From Actinacidiphila glaucinigra (GTDB taxonomy: Bacteria; Actinomycetota; Actinomycetes; Streptomycetales; Streptomycetaceae), in NCBI RefSeq assembly GCF_900188405.1, contig NZ_FZOF01000030.1:43834-107833 (forward strand): a stretch of DNA of 64,000 nucleotides, given 5' to 3'. Both the position numbers and the translations under genes were made by a program. How positions within the stretch are numbered: the first letter of the stretch is position 1; every line of letters starts with the position of its first letter. This document shows positions 1-7,912 of this stretch, piece by piece. The notes under the pieces were generated by a model, which was not told the DNA's origin, searched no databases, and saw only the letters and a list, made by a program, of their open reading frames with translations.

Positions 1-3000
1 TGATCGCGTCGAAGAGGAGGAGCAGACCCTCGCGCAGCGCCTGACCCGTGACGGGAGACGCGGCACGGTAGGCCAGGGGGCGCAGCACGGCCAGCGTGGA
101 CGGCCACACCATGCCGATGCCGGGGACGGTGTACTCCTCGCTGTGCCAGCCGTCGCCGAGGGCGCCGAGCGCGGCCCGGTCCGGCAGCGGCTTGCCGTCG
201 GCCTCCTTGCCGGACAGGACGTGGTTGACCGCCCGGATCTGCTGGAGCACGCTCCACTCCATGCCGCCGCTCCACCAGGAGTAGCCCTGCTGGTCGGCGA
301 TGCCGGAGACGGCGGCGCGAAGGGTCGTGTCGTCGCCGTGCAGCGGCTTGTGGTCGCAGAACATGCCCTCGGTGCGCCGGAGCGGCTGCCGGGACTTCTC
401 GGCGGGCGGGGCGACGAAGGACTCGACGGACTCGGCGTGGCGCAGGGTGCCCCGGACGAGGGCGGTGACCCCGATGAGCAGCCGTTCGTCCGTGAGCGCG
501 GGAAGGGCGGCGGCGACGGCGGTCCGCGCGACGTCCTCCGCCGAGGGGCCGGTGTACTTCTCGGTCCTGTTCACCTCGGCCTGACGCTCCGCCAGGGCGT
601 GCGCGGTGACGCGCAGCACCTCGGCCGCCTGCTCGTCGTCGAAGGCGCGCAGCACCGCGGAGGCCTCCTCGTCGCGCGGGCGCAGGGCGTGCCAGTAGGC
701 GAGCGGCGGTACGTAGCGGGTGCCGGCCGCGAAGTCGCCGCCCGGCTCGGTGAGCGACACACTGCCCAGCTCGTCGTCGCGGGTGACGTCGCCCGCCGCG
801 TACAGCGACACCGTCTGGTTCACGAGCGTGACGACGGGCTCGGCCCCGCCGGGCAGCCGCAGCGCGCCCAGGGGAACGCGGTGGGTCCGCCTCCCGTCCC
901 GGGTGGGGAACGTGACGGTGCGGCCGTCGGGCGTACCGGTGACGGTCCGGGCCTCCTCGCCCTCCCCCTCTTCGCGGACCCAGCGGCCCAGGACCGTGCC
1001 GTCGGTGCCGAAGGGGCTCTGTTCGAGGCCGGGTTGCAGCGGCAGGACCTCGCAAGCCTCCTGGCTGAGCCTCGCCCCGTCGCGGATGCCGGAGCGGAGG
1101 AAGGCGGGCAGTGAGGCACGGCCGTGGGTGCCGGTGGCCGGGTCGTACTCCATCCACAGCTCGTGGCCGCCCTGCTTGCCCCGGCGCCAGAGCGTGGTGC
1201 CGTCGCCGATGACGGGGCGGCTGGGCGGCAGCACGGTGTCACCGGCGTGCAGGGTGCGGCCGCCGGTGGCGCGGCCGCCGCCCGGCAGCGGGATCGACGG
1301 GGCGGAGACGTGGCCGTACCACCAGTGCGGGAGCTCCTCGCCGCCGACGGTGAACACCTCGGCGGGCCGGGCGGACCAGTAGCCGAGCTGCTTGCCGTCC
1401 TGCCACCACATGACCAGGAGTTCGCCGTCGGCCCAGCGGAAGTGGGGGCGGCTCCAGCGGTCGAGTTCGACGGGGATGCGCAGGTCGTGCTCGAGCAGCA
1501 CCTTGTCGGGCCCGACGACGACGGCCTTGTCCGCGCGGTTGAGGATCAGCGCGGGCCAGGCCTCGGCGACGGCCAGGGTGTGGTCCTTGTTCTTGGCGAC
1601 CGCCGTTTCGAGCAGGCGCAGCCCCTCTTCGAGGGCGGGCCAGCCCAGTTCGTCGAGGATGCCCTCGCGAAGGGTGCGGCCGAGAAGCGGCGCGATCTCG
1701 TGCGCGGCGACCCCGGCCACGGCCTGCGGGTTGACCCGGCCCGCTACGGAGCGGAAGGGGCGCAGCCGTCGGACGGCGGTGCGCGCGGCAGGCAGGCCGG
1801 CGGCGCGGGTGAACTGCCCTGCGGCCTCGTCCAGCCACGCGTGCAGGACGTCACCGAGCACAGGGTGACCGGCCAGGGCCTCCACCACGCCGGGCAGCCC
1901 CCGGTCCTCGCCGAGGCGGCCGACGGCCTCGTGCAGCAGGCGGCGCAGGCGCGGGTCGGCGCCGGTGGCGACGAGGTCGCGGCGGCCGGGGTCGGCGGTC
2001 TCCAGCCACTGGCGGAGCGGCAGGTGCACGGAGACGTCCTCGGCGGGGACGGTCAGCGGCACGCTCTCGGCGGCGCACAGGTCGAGCAGGTCGAGTTCGG
2101 CGCCCTGGTGCCAGCGGCCCGTGAAGAGGTCGACGGGCCTGCCGTCGGCCCGCAACCGGGGCGCCATGCGGGTCACGAGGCCGAGGGTGGCCGCCGAGCG
2201 TTCGGAGGCGCCGGAGCCGTGCTTGCGGTGGCTCGCCCAGCAGCTCAGCCAGTCCGCCGCGTCGACGGCCCGCGAGGCCTCCCCCGCCTCGCCGGTGAGC
2301 AGGGTGTCGGCGCCGGTCTCGACGAGCAGGGCGAGCCAGAACTCGTCGCCCGCGGCATCGTGCCCGAGCCCGGCCGGCATGATCTCGAGCAGCCGCGCGC
2401 GGACGGCCGGTTCACGCTCGGCGAGGACCGTGAGGGTGGCGCGGTAGGCGGTCCAGAAGGACCCGGGGGCGCGGACGACGGCGGGCGAGGCGACGAGGTC
2501 GGCGACGAGGGCGCACTCCTCGGTGACCCGGTCGAGGTCGGCCGCCTTGATCAGGCTCCTGGCGTCCTGCGGCAGGGACGCGTACGGCGGCATCCCCGCG
2601 GCGCAGCGCTCCACGGTCAGCTGCCGGAACTGCCGCCAGGCCTCGGCCGGGTCCAGCCGCCGCGCCAGGTCCTTGACGTGCTCCTTGAGGGCCTTGACGG
2701 TGAGGGCGCCGGCGAAGGCGAACTCCAGGAAGACGGCGCGCTGCCGCTCCTCGTCGACGGCGAGGCCGTGGACACGCTCGGCGGCACGGGCCTTGCCGAA
2801 GAAGGCGGCGGCGTACGTGGTGTTCTCGTGCTGGAGGAAGACGCGGGCCGCCTGCTCGTGGAAGGTGGGCAGGAAGTGCGGTACGGCGCGGCCCAGGCGC
2901 TCGGCGAGCGCGTCGAAGCCGTCCTTGGCCGCCCCGGCACGGGACTTGGCCATCCGGGCGAGCCGCTCGACGTCCTTGACGAGGGCGAGCGCGTGGTGCC

Positions 3001-3295
3001 CGTTGGCCGGGTCGTTGACCAGGGCCCAGGCGGGGAACCCGAGGGTCTCCCGGCGGACCTGGCCGACCACGGGGGCCTCGTCCTCGCGGGTCAGGCCGAG
3101 GAAGTCCAGGGCGAGGTCCTCGGCCTCCCCGAGGGTGCCGGGCACGAGCCGGACGACGCGCCGGTCGTCCAGCACGGGGTGGGTGTAGGTGCGGACGGTG
3201 AGCGTGTCGGCGTCCTCACGGGCGGTGGTACCGGGCGGCAGCACCGCGCCGGCGTCGAGCAGCGCGGCCGTGGTCGTGGGGTCGTACGTGGTCAT
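1..3295 (-). CDS. Large conserved hypothetical protein, partner of the DUF4132 gene (3' end outside window)
   Basis: The reading frame opens with ATG at 3295 and runs without a stop to the left edge, so at least 1098 residues are present and the C-terminus is missing. The start overlaps the stop of the upstream DUF4132 gene as ATGA (3292-3295), which implies translational coupling and a shared job. The protein is soluble-looking, with no signal peptide or membrane segment, rich in Leu/Ala/Arg helical stretches in the first 500 residues (possibly solenoid-like) and then a Trp-rich, beta-type region with several WW pairs. I do not recognise a catalytic motif. Comparable very large proteins accompany DUF4132 in other actinomycetes; that is recalled family context. 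Function unknown. Confidence 0.85.
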   Translation of the reverse strand, partial: MTTYDPTTTAALLDAGAVLPPGTTAREDADTLTVRTYTHPVLDDRRVVRLVPGTLGEAEDLALDFLGLTREDEAPVVGQVRRETLGFPAWALVNDPANGHHALALVKDVERLARMAKSRAGAAKDGFDALAERLGRAVPHFLPTFHEQAARVFLQHENTTYAAAFFGKARAAERVHGLAVDEERQRAVFLEFAFAGALTVKALKEHVKDLARRLDPAEAWRQFRQLTVERCAAGMPPYASLPQDARSLIKAADLDRVTEECALVADLVASPAVVRAPGSFWTAYRATLTVLAEREPAVRARLLEIMPAGLGHDAAGDEFWLALLVETGADTLLTGEAGEASRAVDAADWLSCWASHRKHGSGASERSAATLGLVTRMAPRLRADGRPVDLFTGRWHQGAELDLLDLCAAESVPLTVPAEDVSVHLPLRQWLETADPGRRDLVATGADPRLRRLLHEAVGRLGEDRGLPGVVEALAGHPVLGDVLHAWLDEAAGQFTRAAGLPAARTAVRRLRPFRSVAGRVNPQAVAGVAAHEIAPLLGRTLREGILDELGWPALEEGLRLLETAVAKNKDHTLAVAEAWPALILNRADKAVVVGPDKVLLEHDLRIPVELDRWSRPHFRWADGELLVMWWQDGKQLGYWSARPAEVFTVGGEELPHWWYGHVSAPSIPLPGGGRATGGRTLHAGDTVLPPSRPVIGDGTTLWRRGKQGGHELWMEYDPATGTHGRASLPAFLRSGIRDGARLSQEACEVLPLQPGLEQSPFGTDGTVLGRWVREEGEGEEARTVTGTPDGRTVTFPTRDGRRTHRVPLGALRLPGGAEPVVTLVNQTVSLYAAGDVTRDDELGSVSLTEPGGDFAAGTRYVPPLAYWHALRPRDEEASAVLRAFDDEQAAEVLRVTAHALAERQAEVNRTEKYTGPSAEDVARTAVAAALPALTDERLLIGVTALVRGTLRHAESVESFVAPPAEKSRQPLRRTEGMFCDHKPLHGDDTTLRAAVSGIADQQGYSWWSGGMEWSVLQQIRAVNHVLSGKEADGKPLPDRAALGALGDGWHSEEYTVPGIGMVWPSTLAVLRPLAYRAASPVTGQALREGLLLLFDAI

Positions 3296-4146
3296 GCCGC
3301 CTGCTCCTCGTCCTCGATGTCGCGTCCCGCGTAGAGCGCGGCCGCCATGCGCATGCCCTCCGACCAGGCGACGGGCCCGACCTGATCGAACGTCAGGGTC
3401 TTCCCGGCGGTGTCGGTCCAGGACAGGGAGCCGGTCTCGGTCTCGCTCCAGCCGTCGTAGTCGCCGATCCAGATGCGGGCCTCGACGGAGCGGCCGTCCT
3501 CCAGCACGGGGCAGACGGAGTGCCCGCCGCGGACGCGGTAGCCGAGCGAGGTGGCGCGGCCGTGCAGGAAGCGCAGTTCCTTGAAGGTGCCGCCCGCGTA
3601 CTCCTCGACGAGCGTGCCCTGCGGGTCGAGCCCGTCGGGACGCTGCCACACCTCGCGGAAGAGCTGCTGCGCCTTCTGCTCCACGCCCAGCTCGACGGCG
3701 AACTCCCGCAGCTCCGCCAGGTCGTCGAGGAGGACGGGGTGCGGGATGCGCACCATGTCCGGGGCGATGCGCACGGTGTCGCCGTCGAGGTCGACCAGGC
3801 CGAGGCCGCGATCGGTGCCGGCGTCCCGCAGGAAGCCGGCGACCTGTCCGTCCTCCCCGGTGACGACGAGGTCGCGCAGGGCCGCCCGCCACGCGGGGTC
3901 GGGCCACACGCGGCCGATCACGGCGAGGGGCACCGGAAGCGAACGCACCATCCAGCGCTCGACGTCGGCCAGGCACCGGCGTTCGTGACGTTCCAGCCAC
4001 TCGGTGAGCTGCCGCAGCCCCGTGATCACCGGGTCGTCCGCGAGCTTCGCGGGCACCGACTTCAGCCGGCGGCCCGCCGCGTTGCGGCACACGACCTTCC
4101 CCTCGTCGAGGGCGACTTCGTAGTCGCCCACCGATACCCACCCCAT
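3292..4146 (-). CDS. DUF4132 (MolR/YehI-like) domain protein
   Basis: A 284-residue soluble protein. The N-terminal half carries the DUF4132 signature: a short beta region, then a GRRLKSVP-type segment, and an amphipathic helix with a WLERHERR stretch near residue 50. In Enterobacteria this domain sits inside the roughly 1,200-residue MolR/YehI proteins; here it is a free-standing gene followed by a very large protein, as if the long form were split. Start is ATG at 4146, about 30 nt below a good promoter (4184-4206). Stop overlaps the downstream start. Biochemical role is unknown; the MolR name reflects an old, unproven link to molybdate regulation. Confidence 0.8.
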   Translation of the reverse strand: MGWVSVGDYEVALDEGKVVCRNAAGRRLKSVPAKLADDPVITGLRQLTEWLERHERRCLADVERWMVRSLPVPLAVIGRVWPDPAWRAALRDLVVTGEDGQVAGFLRDAGTDRGLGLVDLDGDTVRIAPDMVRIPHPVLLDDLAELREFAVELGVEQKAQQLFREVWQRPDGLDPQGTLVEEYAGGTFKELRFLHGRATSLGYRVRGGHSVCPVLEDGRSVEARIWIGDYDGWSETETGSLSWTDTAGKTLTFDQVGPVAWSEGMRMAAALYAGRDIEDEEQAA

Positions 4147-4183
4147 GCGTGCCTCCCTGCAACGCCGTGATCAAGTGACCGGA

Positions 4184-4206
4184 ACACTAGGCGAGGCCAC
4201 TGACAA
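4184..4206 (-). promoter_or_regulatory. PafBC/RecA-NDp-like promoter of the DUF4132 operon
   Basis: Read on the minus strand the site is TTGTCAGTG, eight bases, TAGTGT. This agrees at every specified position with the actinobacterial RecA-independent DNA-damage promoter motif as I recall it (tTGTCRgtg-N8-TAnnnT), which in mycobacteria is activated by the WYL-domain pair PafBC. The predicted transcript start is about 30 nt before the DUF4132 ATG. No classical 17-bp spaced -35 is present. Activation by PafBC in this organism is inference. Confidence 0.7.
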
Positions 4207-4315
4207 CGCCCCCGCCACCCTGTTGACAAGGCGCCCGGCCGCAACCGGAAGGGCCCGCGACGGGCACCGGCAGCCGCGGGCAGAGGGCCCTGACGGGCCG
4301 CCGGCGAGGCCCGGC

Positions 4316-4321
4316 CTACAC
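4316..4321 (+). promoter_or_regulatory. -10 element of a leaderless promoter
   Basis: TACACT lies 8 nt before the ATG at 4330, the spacing expected if transcription starts at or next to the A of the start codon. There is no Shine-Dalgarno sequence before that ATG, which fits a leaderless mRNA. A matching -35 is not clear. Confidence 0.5.
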
Positions 4322-4329
4322 TCCGCACC

Positions 4330-5052
4330 ATGAGGACCGTGACTGCTGCCGTCGTGAGGGACCTGGCGCCGACAGGCGTGCTGCGGGCGTCGATCAACCT
4401 GGGCAACCCGGTGCTGGCGCACGGCACCGCGCGCTCCCCCGGCGGTGTCACCGTCGACATCGCGCGCGAGGTGGGCGCACGGCTGGAGGAGCCGGTGGAG
4501 CTCGTGTGCTTCGACGCGGCCCGCGCGTCGTACGAGGCGATGGCGTCGGGCCGGGCGGACCTCTGCTTCCTGGCGATCGAGCCCGCCCGCGAGGCCGAGG
4601 TGGCGTTCACCGCGCCGTACGTGCTGATCGAGGGCGTGTTCGCGGTGCCCGGCGACTCGGAGATCACCACGGTGGACGAGGTGGACCGTGCGGGTGTCAG
4701 GATCGGGGTCAAGCGCGGCTCCGCCTACGACCTCTTCCTGTCGCGCACGCTGCGCCAAGCGACCGTCGTCCGCGGGGACGAGGGCGTGGACGTCTTCCGC
4801 ACCGAGGGGCTGGAGGTCGCGGCGGGGATCGGGCAGCCGATGACCGAGTACGTCTCCCGGCACCCCGACGTCCGTCTCGTCGAGGGCGCGTTCATGCAGA
4901 TCCGGCAGGCCGCGGGCACGACGGTGACCCGGCGGCCCGAGTCGGTGGCCTTCCTCCGCGAGGTCGTCGAGGAGCTGAAGACGGACGGCTTCGTCGCCCG
5001 CGCCCTGCGCCGGGCCGGGCAGGCGCAGACGCTGGTCGCCCCGCCCGCCTGA
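4330..5052 (+). CDS. Family 3 solute-binding-like protein without export signal
   Basis: A 240-residue protein with the fold signature of amino-acid ABC transporter binding proteins: GVLRASINLGNPVLA opening strand, GGVTVDIAREVG, a SGRADLCF segment and a GVRIGVKRGSAYDLFL lobe-2 start. Length matches the mature domain of the family, but there is no signal peptide or lipobox, and no transporter permease or ATPase gene is adjacent. It may therefore bind a small molecule in the cytoplasm or act as an enzyme of the cyclohexadienyl-dehydratase-like branch; that is inference. The start is supported by a leaderless -10 at 4316-4321. Confidence 0.8.
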   Translation: MRTVTAAVVRDLAPTGVLRASINLGNPVLAHGTARSPGGVTVDIAREVGARLEEPVELVCFDAARASYEAMASGRADLCFLAIEPAREAEVAFTAPYVLIEGVFAVPGDSEITTVDEVDRAGVRIGVKRGSAYDLFLSRTLRQATVVRGDEGVDVFRTEGLEVAAGIGQPMTEYVSRHPDVRLVEGAFMQIRQAAGTTVTRRPESVAFLREVVEELKTDGFVARALRRAGQAQTLVAPPA

Positions 5053-5137
5053 CGGCCCCTTCGGCGCCGTCCGTCCCGTACGTCGCGGAACGCCCGCCGA
5101 TGGCAGGGGAGCCCGTGATTCGCCGTCCTTGCACGGG

Positions 5138-5169
5138 CTTGGTGATCTCCGGTTGTGGGGATCACCAAG
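5138..5169 (+). promoter_or_regulatory. Inverted repeat overlapping a Shine-Dalgarno
   Basis: Perfect 10-bp arms CTTGGTGATC and GATCACCAAG are separated by 12 bases. The right arm runs into the AAGGAG ribosome-binding sequence (5167-5172) of the next gene. As RNA it would form a hairpin that partly buries the ribosome site; as DNA it could be an operator. Which of these is used cannot be told from sequence. Confidence 0.55.
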
Positions 5170-5185
5170 GAGTGCACAGGGGGAT

Positions 5186-7081
5186 GTGACGGGGGGATGT
5201 GCCGTGGGGACGGTCTTCGCCGCGCCTTCGGCCGCCGGGGACGGCGGCCCGTGGCCCGAGGGGTTCTGGCAGCAGTCCGGGGGCACCGCCGTGTGGGTGC
5301 TCGGCATCTTCGCGGTCGCTGTGTTCATCGGCCTGGTACGGCTGGGTTCGGGGCTGCTGCGGCGCCATCGCGGCAACCGGCTGCTGCCCGTGGTGGTGTG
5401 CGAGGACCGGGGTCTGCTCGGCGGCCACGGCAACGGCCACCGCGGCAACGGCGGCGGGCCGGGCGGCCCCGACCACGGCCACGAGTCCGGGGCCACCGCC
5501 GAGTTGGCCGCGTACATCACGGAGCACATGGCCGCCGACGCGCTCGGCCCGAACGTCCTCACCCCCGGCAGCGGCACGACCATCGGGCCCGACCCGGCGC
5601 CCGAGACGGCCTCCTCCCCGCACGGCTGGGTGGACGTGATGAAGCGGCTCGCGTTCTTCCGCCCCCGGGCCTACCACGTGATGCTGCACCGCTTGTCGAC
5701 GGGCGACCAGCCGGCCCGCTTCTCGGTGCGGATCCTGTACATGCCGAAGAACACGGTGGTGGCGGCGACCCTCATGGAGGGCCGCGAGGTCGAGCCCGGC
5801 GCCACCGACCGGGACAGGCGGGACGCCGACCGCGAGCTGTACGAACGCATCGCCTGCTACTGCACCGTCAAGATCCTGGCCGACCCGCGCTCGCAGGACC
5901 GCATCCCCCGCTGGGAGAGCTGGGGCGACGACCCCGACGCGTACCTCCTCTACCGCCTGGGCACCAAGGCGCAGGAGGACGCGCTGGCCGCGAACAAGCG
6001 CCGGGACGTGGACGGCGAACGGGCCGGGCACGAGCGGGCCCTGAGGCACTTCGAGGAGGCGGCGGCGCTGGTGCCGGGGAACCTCACGGTCCGGCTGCAC
6101 CAGGCGGGCGTGCTGGAACTGATGGGCCAGTTCCCCGGCGTCACCGACCCCGGTGACCACATCCGGCGGGCCGTCGAGATCTACACGTACTGCGTCCAGC
6201 TGTGGCCCGAGCACATCGAGACCGCCTACCGGCTCTCCATCGCCCGCGCCGAGGAGAGCCGCCACCCGGCGCACCGGGAGGAGCGGGCGAGGCGCCGCGA
6301 ACCCGCGTCGCGGGAGCACCTGCGGCTGCTGCTCGGGCGCCTGTCGCGGCGCGCCATCCTGCGGCGGTACGCCCGCACCCTGCTCCCCGGCCGCCGCAAC
6401 CTCGGGGAACGCCGCTACTGGCGGCAGTGGTGGGCCATGGAGCGGCCCCGTCCCTCCCTGCGCACCCGCCGCCGCTCCTTCCGCGGGGCGGTGCGGATCG
6501 CCAGCGCCGCCGAGGTGCTGCGCGAGAACGGCTCGCCCGGTCCGGAGGAACTGCGGACGGCGTTCCGGAACGTGGCGAGTGAGGTCACCGGGGGCTGGGC
6601 ACGCTGGGGCCGGCTGTGGGGCGGCCCCGACTGGGGGCTGCGCAGGCTGCTCTACGCCGACCACCACTCCGGCGCCGACCATGTGGGCGGGGACGCCCAC
6701 AGCCGGGCGGGCATCGCCGGTTCCGCGCCCCGGCACCGCGGCTCGAACCGGGCCGCCGCCGGATACCTCGTCAACTACAACGCGGCGTGCTTCCTCAGCC
6801 TGGCGCTCACCACGCGGCCCCCGGCGGGGTCCGCCGCCTGGACGGACGACGAGTGGCGCGAGGACTGCGCACGGGCGGCCGTCGTCCAGCTCAACACCAG
6901 CCTCCGGGTGACGCGCAGCCAGTTCTCCGCGGCCTGGGCGGAACGCGACACGGACCTGCGCCCGCTGTTCACCGGCCGTCTGGGCGGCGGGCCGGTGGCG
7001 GCCTGGGGCGAGATCGGGCGCAACTGGGCCCGGTTCACGGGCATCGACGTCACGGAGGAGGCGGCCGCCGCCCAGCCGTGA
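5186..7081 (+). CDS. Membrane-anchored TPR-like hypothetical protein
   Basis: About 631 residues from GTG 5186 (GTG 5204 with a GGGGGGA sequence 6 nt upstream is an alternative). A single hydrophobic helix (VWVLGIFAVAVFIGLV) lies near residues 34-52, followed by a Gly/His-rich linker and a large soluble, presumably cytoplasmic, domain. Around residues 270-320 the pattern HERALRHFEEAAALVPGN followed by a second helix is TPR-like. The middle is very Arg-rich. No enzymatic motif is recognised. The gene stands alone between a solute-binding-like gene and a pseudogene; a hairpin over its ribosome site (5138-5169) may regulate translation. Confidence 0.7.
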   Translation: MTGGCAVGTVFAAPSAAGDGGPWPEGFWQQSGGTAVWVLGIFAVAVFIGLVRLGSGLLRRHRGNRLLPVVVCEDRGLLGGHGNGHRGNGGGPGGPDHGHESGATAELAAYITEHMAADALGPNVLTPGSGTTIGPDPAPETASSPHGWVDVMKRLAFFRPRAYHVMLHRLSTGDQPARFSVRILYMPKNTVVAATLMEGREVEPGATDRDRRDADRELYERIACYCTVKILADPRSQDRIPRWESWGDDPDAYLLYRLGTKAQEDALAANKRRDVDGERAGHERALRHFEEAAALVPGNLTVRLHQAGVLELMGQFPGVTDPGDHIRRAVEIYTYCVQLWPEHIETAYRLSIARAEESRHPAHREERARRREPASREHLRLLLGRLSRRAILRRYARTLLPGRRNLGERRYWRQWWAMERPRPSLRTRRRSFRGAVRIASAAEVLRENGSPGPEELRTAFRNVASEVTGGWARWGRLWGGPDWGLRRLLYADHHSGADHVGGDAHSRAGIAGSAPRHRGSNRAAAGYLVNYNAACFLSLALTTRPPAGSAAWTDDEWREDCARAAVVQLNTSLRVTRSQFSAAWAERDTDLRPLFTGRLGGGPVAAWGEIGRNWARFTGIDVTEEAAAAQP

Positions 7082-7086
7082 GGCAC

Positions 7087-7136
7087 GGGGTGCCGCGCGG
7101 ACGGGAGGGTCGGGGTGCCGCGCGGACGGGAGGGTC
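7087..7136. repeat. Perfect 25-bp tandem duplication
   Basis: Bases 7087-7111 are repeated exactly at 7112-7136, just after the stop codon at 7081 and before a decayed kinase gene. It looks like a recent slippage or duplication event in non-coding DNA; no function is apparent. Confidence 0.9.
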
Positions 7137-7178
7137 GGCGTCCTCCACGGCCGCCCGCGGCGTGGTGAGGGTCGCGGC

Positions 7179-7606
7179 ATGTTGGCTGTGCTGGTCGACG
7201 GTCTTCCGGCGCCGGGAAGACGACCCTCGCCCGGATGCCCGCCCGCGAACTGGAACTCCCCCTGTTCAGCGAGGACTCCGTGAAGGAGACCCCGGCCGAC
7301 GCGCCGGCCGTGCCGGAGAGCCCGCGGCCGGCGCACATGCGCCCCGTGGTGGCCGCGGGCCCGGCCCGGTCGGGCGCCTCCGAGGCTCACGAGGTGTGGT
7401 GCGCCGTACCGCCGGACACCGCGCGCCGCAGGTTCCGGGAGCGGGCGGAAGCACGGCACCCGGTGCACACGGAGAGCGCACGCTTCCGGACGGAGATGGC
7501 CGAACCGCTGGGCCTGGGCAGCGTGCACCGGGTGGACGCCACCCGCCCGGTGGACGTCGGACAGCTCGCACTGCGGATCGCGGGCGGTCCGTTCCCTGCG
7601 CTGTGA
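7179..7606 (+). pseudogene. Decayed AAA/P-loop kinase
   Basis: From ATG 7179 the frame reads MLAVLVDGLP, then the Walker A continuation SSGAGKTTLAR is found one frame over, followed in that second frame by ELELPLFSEDSVKET and, near the end, EVWCAVPPDTARRRFRERAE and GLGSVHRVDATRPVDV. These are the start and end of the small ATP-binding kinase family of Streptomyces (usually about 170-190 residues). A one-base frameshift at the Walker A loop and the loss of the central third of the protein show it is broken. The second-frame piece (7235-7606) could still be translated but lacks the P-loop. Confidence 0.65.
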
Positions 7607-7626
7607 CGCACGGCGGGGTGTGCGCG

Positions 7627-7662
7627 AAGCGCTTGTTCGACTCCCGCCCGGCGCCCTAGCGT
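7627..7662 (+). promoter_or_regulatory. lacZ promoter with LacI-family operator
   Basis: TTGTTC (7633-7638), an 18-bp spacer and TAGCGT (7657-7662) form a good vegetative promoter. The perfect palindrome AAGCGCTT (7627-7634), the typical core of LacI/GalR-family operators in Streptomyces, overlaps the -35 box, so a bound repressor would block it. The 250 bases from here to the beta-galactosidase start (7663-7912) show no convincing gene and would be a long leader. No lacI-type gene is in the window. Confidence 0.6.
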
Positions 7663-7912
7663 GAGGACCCGTCGGCGCCGGCGGCGGCACGGGAGGGGGA
7701 CCCGGGGGTGGAGCGGACGTCGGGTGGCATCGCGCCGGGCCGCACCGGCCCGGGCACGGCCGCGGGAGGACCGCCGGCGGCGGATCGCCGCACCCCCCGG
7801 GCCCCTCCACGGCGCACGTCCGCGGAACGCCGCGGCGGCCGCGGCTGCGCGCCCACCGGCGGCACACCCCAGGGAACGGCAGACCGGCAACCAGGGCCGA
7901 CCGAGGAGTCGT

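Noticed and set aside
7661..7912. 84-codon N-terminal extension of beta-galactosidase
   Set aside because: Arg- and Pro-rich sequence unlike the family, while ATG 7913 has AGGAG in place.
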